This document shows positions 52,724 to 64,000 of a DNA stretch of 64,000 nt, piece after piece. This stretch comes from Tomocerus qinae. Taxonomy: Eukaryota; Arthropoda; Collembola; Entomobryomorpha; Tomoceridae. Location: the NCBI GenBank assembly GCA_020055645.1, contig CM034547.1, positions 28,520,513 through 28,584,512 on the forward strand. Reading direction: 5' to 3'. The notes under the pieces were generated by a model, which had not been told where the DNA came from, ran no database searches, and saw nothing but the letters and a program-made list of their open reading frames with translations. The position numbers and the translations under genes are program-made. Position 1 is the first letter of the stretch, and every line of letters begins with the position of its first letter.

Positions 52724-53520
52724 GTAATAAAGATTAAGAATTAATTGGATACTGAAAACCAATTCACTAGGCTGGTTTTGAAATTTTCTTATGCATTTTC
52801 TTTATTGAAAAATAATTGGAAAATATGGGAAATTGTTTAGTGTACGTATTTGTTGAGGTGTCTTGCTTGCTGTGTCACTTATGTAATGAAGCTAATCTTT
52901 GAATATGTGTGATATGCGTTTGTATTTGTTTGTAAACATATTTTTATAGAGAAATAATGTATTTAATGTGTTTGTGTGGTAATTGTTATATTAATTGTCT
53001 TAATTCAAGTCCTCCTTGGATGAAAATTGCCCAATACATACAGACAAACAAGGATCAAGGGTAATAAACTTCTGATAGCAGTATTAAAATTAGTTCAGGT
53101 ATTCCTATTTATTATTAGGTCTGGTCAAATCTGTGTAAACTCTAAAAGTTGTGCACTTTTATGCTGGATAAACAGTACTACTCGCTTAATTTAAAAAACT
53201 GAATGCTGGCTCATAGAATTTTATTACAGTACTGAGACTAGGGAATGATATGGTTCATCAAACTCTTAAATTCTTCAATTCAAATTCAATTCAAATTCTT
53301 AAAAAAACAGCCATTTATTATCACAAACAATAGTTAATAGTACACTAACACGCATCGGCAATCGATTTCAGTATACTGTATGCAATACATTAAAACATGT
53401 TGCAGACATTTCACCAATAATGGAATAAGTAACAAATGTTATGATATATCACAGGAGGTATTGTAAATATAATATAAGTGTATAGTACACTTATAACAAT
53501 ATAATTATGATCCTCTTTAT
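52724..53520. other. Intergenic region downstream of the channel gene
   Basis: AT-rich; should contain the 3' UTR and polyadenylation signals of the minus-strand channel gene. No coding sequence recognised; a missing first exon of the rolling stone pseudogene was looked for here and not found. Confidence 0.4.
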
Positions 53521-56500
53521 TTATTTCTTGGGTTTTTCTTTGCGATGTTCAAATATATTGGAAATAAATAGTTCTGCTATTAAATTCGGATATCTTTTAG
53601 CGACCAATCTCTTTAAGAATAATTTCCATCGAGGATAGTTCTTAGCAATGTGTTTGATATCATTTTGGTGCAATGAGATGACTTCAACGTAGCCCTCTGC
53701 CCGATATGTTTTATTGTAACTGACATTCCTAAATAAAGCAGGAACTTTACCAAAAGCTATGTTAGGTCCATATTTTTTGAGAAATGTCGGTTGGCCAGTT
53801 ATTTTGTCGATTCTATAAGATGAAACTTCTCCTTTAAAAACCACGAAAACCTTTCCTTCCAAATTTCCTTGACGCATTATAATGTTTCCGGGGAGGAAAA
53901 TGTCATGAGTTAAGCGAGCGCAAATATTTCGCAACAGGCTAGCATCCTTTTCAAGGCCAAAGAATTTACACTGAAAACAATTGAAATTATTTATTATTTT
54001 GGTCTCAAGAGTGTAGAAATGAATCTAAATAAAAGCACAACATTTTACAATTTACTTATCTATCATCATGCACATAAACTCTTGGTTCACATTATATTAA
54101 TAAGTAACTACAAGGGATTAATATATTTTTTTGTGTTTTTAAGTGGAAATCAATAAAACTACCTTTTGAACACATTTGTAGTAAATTGCCGTACAAACGT
54201 CGAATTGCAATGATAGTGGGAGCACTGAAATAGCTTCAACATAAGATACTCCTCTCGCATTGTGCCATTTAATGGTGTAATAAGTCATCAACAATTGCTG
54301 ATAATCTTTTGAAAGTCCAATCCCCCCTAAATGGTTCTATAAAAAGAAAAGCAACAAATCATTTGCCTTTTAATCCATATCAACTGTATTTAAATTAGAT
54401 ATAATGTCTTACGCAAAATATGTCTGCGTAGTAAAAGAATTCTCGTCTGGCTTGATACCAGGATTGGAGACCAGTTGTCACGTTGCCTATTAATATGCAC
54501 ATTCCGAATGCACAAAATATAAAGGCGAGTATAGAGATTTCAATTTCTTCAGCGTTATTTGGAGTTATATCACCAAATCCTGTAGTGGTCAAGGTGGACA
54601 TCACCCAATAATACGAACGGATGTACCACATGCTAGGCACGTCAGTCATCTCTCGCCCCTTACGATTCAGGAACTCATATTTAACTAAAAGTTATACACA
54701 CATTCTAAATATTATGTTCCCGAATATTTGCTGTGTTCGTATTATTATAACTTGTTCCTACGTTCTTCGACCCAACTATCCCGTACGCAATCGTCCTTTC
54801 CTAGTGCATCTGATGCACAAGCGACTGCATAAAATGCACAGGCCAAGACGTGGGACACAATAAAAAAAGCAGATAGGGATATAGATATTTTAAATCTGAG
54901 ATTAGACACATCAAGATCATGACGTGCTGTCCAAAGATAACGAAAATATTCAGGCTAAAATATAAACATCGTTCATGATTATTCACATGCACAAAATATG
55001 AATAATTTGCATTACTAATCTCAAATATCTCAATCAAGGGTACTGCCTACGGTAAGGAATCAATATGCTTTACCAGGCGCAAAAATCTTATGAGAAGCCA
55101 ACGTGTATTATGTCCACCAAAGTATTGCACTGGGAGGGATGACAAGAAATCCAGTAAGAATAATCGCGGACGGAGCAAATAGCTGAAATATTAGTTACAA
55201 CAGTTAATGCTGAATTTTACAGACATAAAGAGATTGCACGATAAATATGAAATACATTTATAAGGAATAAATAAATGTAAGTATATCGTTGTATATTATA
55301 TGTCATTGTTCACAAACTTTGCAATGACCCTTGAATATTGCACACAGAATAGCCCTCGTTCTAGTTCAAGTGCAGTAAAGAAATTTACTATTATGTGGAC
55401 GAGGAAAACTCTTTCAAAAATAGACGTGCAAGACAGTACAAAATCAGTAACTGGGTCATGAACAATTCCACGGTGGTAGAAATAAACCTTGTACGATTCC
55501 AATGCAGGAGACAATATTCGTATGGCCATTACTATTGTCGAGAATATTGTCATACACTTACACAAGGGATGAATCATGTATCTGAAATAAATAGTGAATT
55601 AACTGATCCCCTCGAAAACTCTAGATTAATCAGTAACTTCAGTATAACTTAGGAAAACATCAGTATGGAAATGTACTTTCATTGTAAATTATTCAAGGGA
55701 ATAGAGAAAACTAATGCGAAAACAATTAACTAACTTTCCTGTGAAATACAAAAATTGAGATCTTGGCAGTACATTGCTATCCTTGCTAATACCAATAATA
55801 TTCGACCAAAAGGGCTTTTTTGTTTCAGTAAACGTTGCTTCGTTTCCATCAAAGACCAACCGTGTTTCGTTCTCACTAACAATTTGGCGGATTATTTCTG
55901 TAAATATCTCTTTATCTTTACAGTATTTGTCGTTATCTTCTACTTGTTTGGCTCTGTACTTTATTTCAACGTATTCAACCCCTTCTTCAGTTAAGGCAGA
56001 TACTACATTTGCCTTTAGTTCAGGGTATAATTGAAGTAAGTTTGCAAAATCATCTGCAGAAATGACATACGCTTCAACATTATTTGCTGCAAATGCCGAG
56101 TAATGTCTTGGAACTCCATAAATTAAAGAAAGTTCGCCAAACATTCTGGAAAATGTCAAATTTTTTACTAAGACATCGGGTTTAGTACCTAGGAGTGTGA
56201 TGATAAGGAGTATGTGATGCTTATCAAGAAATAAATAATTTCCTTACTCTCCTCTGGTCAAGGTACATTTCCATCGTAAATTTTGGTCGGTAATATAGAC
56301 GTCCCCATCCACTATCACATACAATTGATATTCCATATTCCCAAATCGAGCCATTCGTTGCCCGGCAGAAAACGATTCTTGCCTCATAATCTTGCTCATA
56401 GCTCTTATGCAATTACTGCCAAATTCTTGAAATAGTGGTATCTAAATTTAAATCATATAAGTACATAATTTCATATGCATGCACCCTAATTAAACTCTGG

Positions 56501-59500
56501 GAAGAAATACTGATAAGTCGTGATAGTTTTCTCAATTAGAACTTTCCAGAGAAGATTTCAGAAATCGATCATTCCGAACAAACTGGATTTTAAAACTGCA
56601 AAAGGAAAGGCTTCCACCCCACCATGCAGACTGTTATATACAACTTCAAATAACTTTTCCTCTCTGGAAATCCCATGAGACACAATGATGGTGCCTGTGC
56701 CTGAGTGAGTATATTAAATTTAATTGGATTTTACCCCATTAAACACTTCCCCAACAAATTCCTGAAACAAGTCTCCTTCCAAAATGGGATGAAGGTGTCT
56801 AAACAGCTAGAAAATATTCAATAATCAGTAATCATTATTATTCACTGATCCATACTTGTACTGAGTAAGTATTTTCAAGATTTTAGAATAAGTACAGCGA
56901 TGGAGCTACAAAAATCACTTTACATCTCTTGGTTGTATTCCTCTGGTCACAGCCCAAGTGTGCCGGAAATGGCGTCGTATATTCCTTCATTCAAAAACAG
57001 CGTATTATTTTCATAATTCAAATTAATATTCTGATGCTCAAAGTTAATTATAATATTATCCCAGCCCTTTCTCACCCACTCAGTCGTTTATGCACATCTT
57101 CACGCTTCAAAATAGTTATCAATCGATTTCTTTGTTCCCTAAAAATATGTCTATCTTGGTTACTATCAATCATGGAAGAGGACAAGTCAGCAATCATAAA
57201 TTGGTAAATAAATGTTCCTATTTAAAACATAAAGAAATTAGCCAATTGTATGTATACACAAATATACACTAAACATGTGCAGCGTAAGCGTAACTTTAAT
57301 ATGAGCATAACTATACCTATATTTACTATATAATTTATGTAAACCTACATAACTATGCCTCTAGGAAATAAATGGCAGAAAATGTTCTAGTGGTCAAAAA
57401 TGCTGTAAAGTAAAATTCTAATACTACATCAACATCAACGACCGGGTATTTACAAATTACAAGCAATTTTACTGCAGTAATGTGAAAAAATTGCGTTAGT
57501 TTGAGACTTTAGGCTATTCTATTTTTACGTCCTTTATAGCTAACTGTATTGCCAATTAAGACTTCAGCCTGCCTTCATAGGCTACTTTAGCTGCTACCAT
57601 AAAATAAAAACATTGATTTGTTTTAAAAAAAGTTTGTTGCTTTGCTTATAAAAATTAGAGCTCTTATAAGAGGCAAATAAAATTAAATGCTAACCGGGTT
57701 GGGTAAAAGCTAATATATTTCTACCTATATATATGGTAGGTAATGCTAAAATGCAAAAATGCTCAAGCGCTTAATGAGATGCATAATTGCATAAACAATG
57801 AATCACAATTGGCGATATTAGAATTTTTCGAAATGAATCCAAACATTGAAATTCAATAGGACTGCTGGTGGCCTAGTTGTGTCTGTACATAAAATATTAA
57901 ATCTTGCAAAATTTGGGGTAGTCCCGACCGACTCGTCGGTCGGTATTTCGGTTATTATGATAGTTACAAATATCATACTTTACCAACGATTATTAAGAAC
58001 ATCAAATATGGAAGTTCGTCAGCCTTTTTCGTAAAGGTATCGCCATATCCAATTACCAAGATCACTTGGGAGACATAATAGTAGCCAAGTAGAAGTCGCT
58101 CAAGTAAAACACCTTGGCCTTCTTCAAATCCGACATAATTAGGATCTATTGCCTTCAGATGGTCGAAAGCTTTTAAAAATAAAGGATTTTATATTATGGA
58201 CACTACTTTTAAGGAAAACTTAGGAAATGCCCATAATAGAGTATATATGTATACAAACCGTCTTTTTTAACAGTAATCCATGATCCTAAGCTGCAAGCAG
58301 GTAATCTGTATTCATCCCCTTCATTCCAGTTCACTATCAATTTTGGGCAAGCTGTGTTTACAGCAAACATTGTCAAAATCATAGTAAATATGAAATATAC
58401 TGCACAGTATAACCCAAGTCTAAAAATGTAATAACCTTAATCATTATCAATGCTTTAAGAACAGTATTCTTCCACAAAATGTTACATCTTTATGAAGTGT
58501 CATTTAATATGTGTAGTAAGATTTGTAATCTACCAAACTAGAAGGAAACATAACGTACATTACAATGAATCCTTTGTCAATAAATGAATCATATAAAATC
58601 CAACATGCTTCAGGCATTTTGTAAAATCTGAAAAATCTTCCCCATCGGAGCAATGAATACCAACGGTAGCCGCTGCCGTAGCCGTATATATCCGTTGCGC
58701 CATACATGTACACAATTAACTCTGCCGGACACAGTAAACATAAATCGAAGAAAAAATTTCCATGATAGACACTCTTGAGAAATGTCCTGATGGGATGGTA
58801 ATAAAGCGTTCCATCCAAATCATAGTAAGCCCAATGAAGCTTCACGTATCTATTTTGATGCACACAAAGCCAAAAGTTATTAATCATCATTCACAATTGT
58901 GTCATAACATTTAACTGTCAATAATAAATAATCCCATACAAAGAAATGAACACATAATTTATTTTTTGTTAATCCCTGTTGAAATGCACTGACAACGAAC
59001 CAGTCTGTCACTAGTCAGTACTTAATTAATTATACTTGTTATTGACAGCATAAGTCACCTAAGTCCGTTATTTCAGGGTTGATTAAAAAATAATCCTCTA
59101 CATCTGAACACAACATACGCACTCCATCGTTGACGCCACAGTAGTTAATCCTACCTATTATCATCGATGTAAATTCATTGCTTTGTTTTTTTAACCTTCG
59201 TTAGAGCGAGTTTTACTGGGAATGGAAGCTTTAAAATGAAAAACTACACTCTGTTAACTCCCTTCTGGAAGTATTAATGAATATACCAGCTAAGCCTACG
59301 TAAATATTGTCACTTGAAAGCATTTCCAAAAATCCAGCGATAGATAACATATTAACACCATATAAACAACGACAATTACTTAATTTCTAATAATATCAAT
59401 GATTATATAAGTTCGGTGAAAATCCCGAAAACTCTTACGTACATGTCTAATGAATTGACAATGTCAATAAGTATTTGAGTCACTCTTAGCCAAGGTGGTC

Positions 59501-62500
59501 TGTAGTCCATAATTGTTTCCATTATCAGAGTTAACAGCAGTGTTGTGCAATTTATACTTTGTAGAATCACCCAACATGTTGCAAATATTCCAGATGGATG
59601 AATCGTAAATGGTAACATGAACAGCCTATATTATCAAAATACCAATTTGATGCTCAATACTAAAATGTATGAAATTTTAAGCATTCATCAGGTAAAGAAT
59701 AATTGAATTAAATCATGTACTTGATTAAATTGCCATATTTTGTTCTACGAAAAGGTTCGTCATACTCTTCGACAGTTGTTCGGAAAATATTTCCAGAGTA
59801 ATCCGATTCATGTTTAGGGTACTCGATCCAAGAAGGTTGCAAAAGAGGAACTCCATTATGCCGAGTGTCCTTGAAATATTTTTTTGACGACAACTTCTTT
59901 ATGATATCTTCTTCTTCTCGCTGAATTGATTGGCAATGAATTTTTATTTTATATGAATGAAAATAACTTGCATTTTTATATTAAAATAGCAAGTATAACA
60001 TACAACAGCAGAAGCATTGAAAACATCGCAAAGAAAAATTATCAGTACGAAGTCGCTTACACAAGATTGTGCCATGAAATCAATAAAAAATTTCTCTTCT
60101 GACAACAAGTCATTAACCATTTTGAAGTCAATTGCGAGTAAAATGACGTGTCCTACTGTTCTGACAGTGTATTGGCAAGGTTCGCCATATAGCAAATCTC
60201 TAATGCCATGATACCCTGTTGCGTCCAAAATAAGTGTTGGGACTTCATCATCAGGATGTGTATAGAGCTGCAAAAAGCCATTTTAAATACGCAGATATAA
60301 TACTGAGTGCGACTAATCCTTAGAAGTTCATATCGGATAAAACGCAAAAGACTATAAACACGGAGTAAATTCCAGATAAGAAAGGAAATTGTTTATTTAA
60401 TTAACATAACATTTATTTATAAGGTAAACAAGCACTAAAACTCACAGCAATCGATCCTTTGAAAACTATGTACATCTCTCGCCTGACCTCCCCGGCGTCC
60501 ATAAAAGTTATTGACGGTGGAAGTAAGTATCGTTTTAACATTTTGCCTGCTCGTATAATAATCTCTGGATTACATTTCTACAATAAACACATTTATGAGG
60601 TCAATTTATCGTAATGGTTATTTACAGTCGGAATTCCAATGCCAATGCACCGTTAATCATGCTAAATTATGTAAACCAGATAAGGAAATGTGAATGAATG
60701 AGTAGATATACGCAACAAATCTCGTAATTGTTATGCATATCTGACTGAACAAACAGTATTTTATATGACTATTGGATTTAGTTTAGTAATGTACATATCA
60801 TATGGAATATGGATAAATGGTAATTAATTCTATTTGTTGTTTTTAGTACCGAGAAAATCGTGACTCCTTCTAAAAATGGTAAATACTCCGTATATACAGC
60901 ATCATCAAGAAGTTCCTTTGGAGCATCAAACATTAAATTATTTACTGCAATATCATTGGGAAGTGGCACTTCATATCTGAGTTGATGCTGAAGGTTGTAA
61001 TGCTCCAGCTAAAATAATTGAAAATGTAAAAGTGCATTTCATGCATAGCATGCGTTGATACGCAGGTATATTATTATCACTCTATAGCCTCCATCTTACA
61101 TAATAGTCCAACTAAAAGACGATAAACAGCAATTGCTACAAATTAAATTGATATTGATACCTACCACTCTTTCTTGAATTGATTCTCCTAAACCATATTG
61201 ATACATGAAATGCTTCATTGCTTCAATTTTTTGATGAAAAATTAATCTGAAAAAGAAATATCGATTTTAGATGATTATAATGTAAATATATACGTGTATT
61301 CAAAATATTTTCATGAATAATGAAATACGAACATGTGGTAAGATTCTCTCGAGTCTCGACATGGGCTTACCGATTCCTAATCCGAGCTGTGAGAGCAGAT
61401 GTAATGCCGGCCATTAAATACATAGTGAAGAAAACTCCAATAATCATCACCATGATAGTCCATATCATTTCATACGATGTCTGTGGAGTGTAATCTCCGA
61501 AACCAACACTGGTTAAGGTTATTGAGGCAAAGTAATAAGCCATAGAAAACTGATTAACATTTGTAACTAAATTGGCTGATACATCGCTGTCACTTTTTAA
61601 GAAGTCCACATCCATCCAATTGATATCTCTGCATTTTTTACCCCACCTGTTGATCCATTACATACATAATCTTTGTGACAATAAAAATTAAATTAATTGC
61701 TGAGTTACTCTGTTCAGTTAAAATTAATTATTAAAATTCACAAATTTGCATCCATTCTGGACCAAGGCCGCAGCCAAGGGGGGAGCACTGGACTCATGCT
61801 CCCCCCTTCTCGGTGCCCCGCACGAAATTTTTTTCTGGCTGCGACCCTGTTCTGGACCTACATATTTGCCTACAACAACAGGGGCAAATTGAACAGGCGC
61901 ATTACATTAAGATTAAATGTAATACTGATGAATTAAGGAAAATGATATTAAGTAATTATTTAACCCATTGGGGCATGCCATCCAGAAAAATGAACAAGCA
62001 GACCATTGTATGCATATCGGAAATGTAACGACAACTTTGAGAAATCTAATTAAAACCACATTGGTGTCCGGTCTGTTATCTAAATACTTAAAGTAGCGAA
62101 AGATCTGTAAAGAAATGCAAAATAAATATAAGTATGTAGAACGTAATATTGATGGTTTGATAGGGCATATTTGTAGTTTTTAGCTAAACAGCATCAATTA
62201 AGTGTAAATTTTCGAAAATACCTTCCAAATTTTGCAAAACGATCTGAGTACAATTGGAAACCACACATCAGACAGATCATAATTATAGTCCAATATATAA
62301 GGAGTGAGTTTGTCCAGAAGGGGAAAGATGTACAAATATTCAAATGGAATACAAGAAATTACGTCCAAGTAGAAGGTAAACTGGCAGCTTACGGTATAAA
62401 ATCCATCAACCAATTTATAGTATATACCTATGTAATTGCACAATATTATTTTGTAGTATAAAACATTGTTTACAGTTAGAATTTAAAACGCTTCAAGCCC

Positions 62501-64000
62501 CTGCCCTGCTTTTACCCAGCATTCAATATTAATAACAAAGGCACGAGTCGGGTAACATTATTTATTGAATAAACTCAACAATCCTATCCTATCGACAGGC
62601 TATCGACTTGCTTTGTCGATTAATTGTGTACCTACCATTTCAAGGCAGAAAATATAGCATTAAAAAGTTCTATTTACGCTTTTTACTTTTGTTTGAATAA
62701 TGCAGATGTGGGTATAAATGTGCTTGAAATATACTTATATGTACCCAGATGTGGAATTTATACTATTACTAGTAGTGAAGGGTGAGGGAGGGGTCATGTT
62801 AGCCATAGCCATACGTCAAATAAAATATTCAAGGAATTACGATCCGTAAGGTTGTCAGAAATCTGTACGTGCATTTTGATAAAACAACATCACTATAATT
62901 GCTTTAATCTTACAACGATTCAGCATATAACAATTAGACATCTCGTTTATGTTTCCCTATAAACCATATGGTACATGGTACGAAATTGGGCTAATGTAAT
63001 CTTATCAAGACAAGGAGCATTTGTCCCTTCACTACCTTTATATTCACTATCTGTAAAGCAAATATCCAGCTTGAGCTTGATTTTACAAATAATTTTAAGC
63101 ATTGCATAAACCAAGAAGGGTGTGAAAGTTGTTATAAGCAATTATTAAGCTTCCTCTTAGGTATAGTTATTGATTACTCATGATTAGGCTCTAATAAAAC
63201 GAAATTATGTGAGCGAATCATTTCAATCCGGTACAATGATCCAGTAAGAGTGCAGAAAAGATTGTATTACAATTAAATTTTTCGATAATGTACCCCAAAA
63301 GCAGATTACCCGAAGCCCGACACACTATGTCCCTAAGTCGGGTGAATTGTGGACGTGGAACTATATAGAACCTATATGTTTTTATACGCATAAAAAGTAT
63401 ACCTGTGACAGGAGCAGCACCCAGTATTTCAATAAGGACGTCAATTACATTAACAAAAATTGTGAACCATCCAAACCAAAAATGACATATGTTATAAGTG
63501 TCATCTTCTGAGCTGAATGCAGCACAGTATGGGACCGTAAATGAAACAACAGTAAGGTAGATAACAAACATATGCGCCCAAACTTTGATAAGGATAGGTC
63601 GATTCTCAATTAAAATCGGAGCAGCAATCAATCCTGAGTAGTCCATATTCTTTTCCGGAATTGTACAAAAATTAATGGAAGATAAGAATGTAGTAGTGTA
63701 AGTGCAAGGATTAAAGGATTAGTTAATCAATAGTACCTTTTTCAGTTTTTTGTTTGTGCATGGCATGTCAACTATATACACGCTTGCTTCATCCATTACA
63801 ATATCACACTTGACAATACGATTAAAACCAGTCGCTCTGTAAAATTGTTCAGTAATTTAAAATGATTAATTGGTCAGAAATCAAAAAAGGCCAATAATAA
63901 AAGTGACAGGTGAAAATAATTTATACTTTCTAAACACGACCGTGTAGTCATGATCCAAATGCTCGTTTCCAGTTGCATCAGCTCCTTTATGCTTATGTAC
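53521..64000 (-). CDS. Multi-repeat single-chain CNGK-type cyclic-nucleotide-gated K+ channel (three repeats in window, 5' end outside)
   Basis: Exons: >63927-64000, 63737-63836, 63310-63649, 62222-62427, 61965-62104, 61371-61646, 61165-61246, 60850-61008, 60446-60577, 60061-60267, 59721-59920, 59443-59625, 58559-58849, 58259-58419, 57984-58169, 57076-57217, 56924-56984, 56735-56806, 56248-56441, 55735-56145, 55318-55581, 55074-55182, 54762-54954, 54413-54684, 54163-54336, 53521-53970. All use GT-AG and agree in phase, giving 1692 residues. Three S1-S6 units each contain a pore with a K+ filter: SVGFGDYTP (335-338), VIGYGDTF (891-894) and TTGFGDITP (1430-1433), 540-556 residues apart. Each is followed by a C-linker and a cNMP-binding-like domain. 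S3 signatures are FYLDVISCIPFEY, NFFFDLCLLCPAE and FLLDFLSSLPVQYF; S4 segments are weakly basic. Only the middle binding domain has the canonical cassette FGELSLIYGVPR (1071-1082). The alternative, three separate genes, is disfavoured by continuous splicing across both repeat borders. Confidence 0.88.
57924..57943. repeat. Small perfect hairpin in a channel-gene intron
   Basis: CCGACCGA and TCGGTCGG form an 8-bp stem around the loop CTCG, GC-rich in an otherwise AT-rich intron. Possibly a transposon remnant. Confidence 0.5.
61763..61849. mobile_element. 87-bp hAT-type miniature element in a channel-gene intron
   Basis: Ends CAAGGCCGCAGCCA and, on the other strand, CAGGGTCGCAGCCA (12 of 14 matching) form terminal inverted repeats. 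Direct repeats TTCTGGAC at 61755-61762 and 61850-61857 are a perfect 8-bp target duplication. Inside, GGGGGGAGCA pairs with TGCTCCCCCC. The GC-rich block stands out from the AT-rich intron. No coding capacity. Confidence 0.8.

Noticed and set aside
53521..64000. Reading the region as three separate tandem channel genes
   Set aside because: No start or stop codons at the repeat borders, and both borders are crossed by in-phase introns.

Overview
This is a eukaryotic nuclear window, AT-rich and gene-sparse, with spliceosomal GT-AG introns. The gene content (a rolling stone family membrane protein, two magnesium-dependent phosphatase 1 paralogues, PDSS2, GPN2, PSMG3) and the active hAT and Gypsy elements point to an arthropod, probably a hexapod. 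I cannot fix the order from sequence alone. There are no prokaryotic features.

Layout. 1-1066 (+) is the 3' end of isovaleryl-CoA dehydrogenase. 5283-8187 (+) is a three-exon PDSS2-like polyprenyl synthase subunit. 16308-17009 (-) is a PNRC-type decapping-adaptor-like protein inside two long regions without recognisable genes (8.2-16.3 kb and 17.0-29.7 kb). 29731-38802 is a compact housekeeping cluster: UPF0390 (-), MDP1 copy A (-), PSMG3 (+), GPN2 (+) and MDP1 copy B (-). 39347-39931 is a non-autonomous hAT element with a perfect 8-bp target duplication. 40135-41476 (-) is rolling stone. 42210-51616 (-) is a complete young Gypsy-type LTR retrotransposon with CTCT target duplication, LTRs identical by eye, an internal tandem LTR duplication and an extra zinc-knuckle ORF after pol. 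51695-52723 (-) is a decayed second copy of rolling stone. 53521 to beyond 64000 (-) is a large ion-channel gene.

The most notable object is the channel gene. Twenty-six exons, all phase-compatible, give 1692 residues in the window, containing three consecutive six-transmembrane CNG/HCN-type units. Each unit has its own potassium selectivity filter (GFGD, GYGD, GFGD) and its own cyclic-nucleotide-binding-like domain, and the units are spliced together without start or stop codons between them. This is the architecture of the single-chain, four-repeat CNGK potassium channels known from sea urchin and fish sperm; the first repeat would lie beyond the window. Only the middle repeat in the window keeps a canonical phosphate-binding cassette.

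The other genes do not form a pathway. IVD and PDSS2 are mitochondrial (leucine breakdown, ubiquinone side chain). PSMG3 and GPN2 act in assembly of the proteasome and of RNA polymerases. MDP1 proteins are HAD phosphatases.

Exon borders were set by hand from splice signals, reading phase and protein similarity recalled from memory. No database search was possible.
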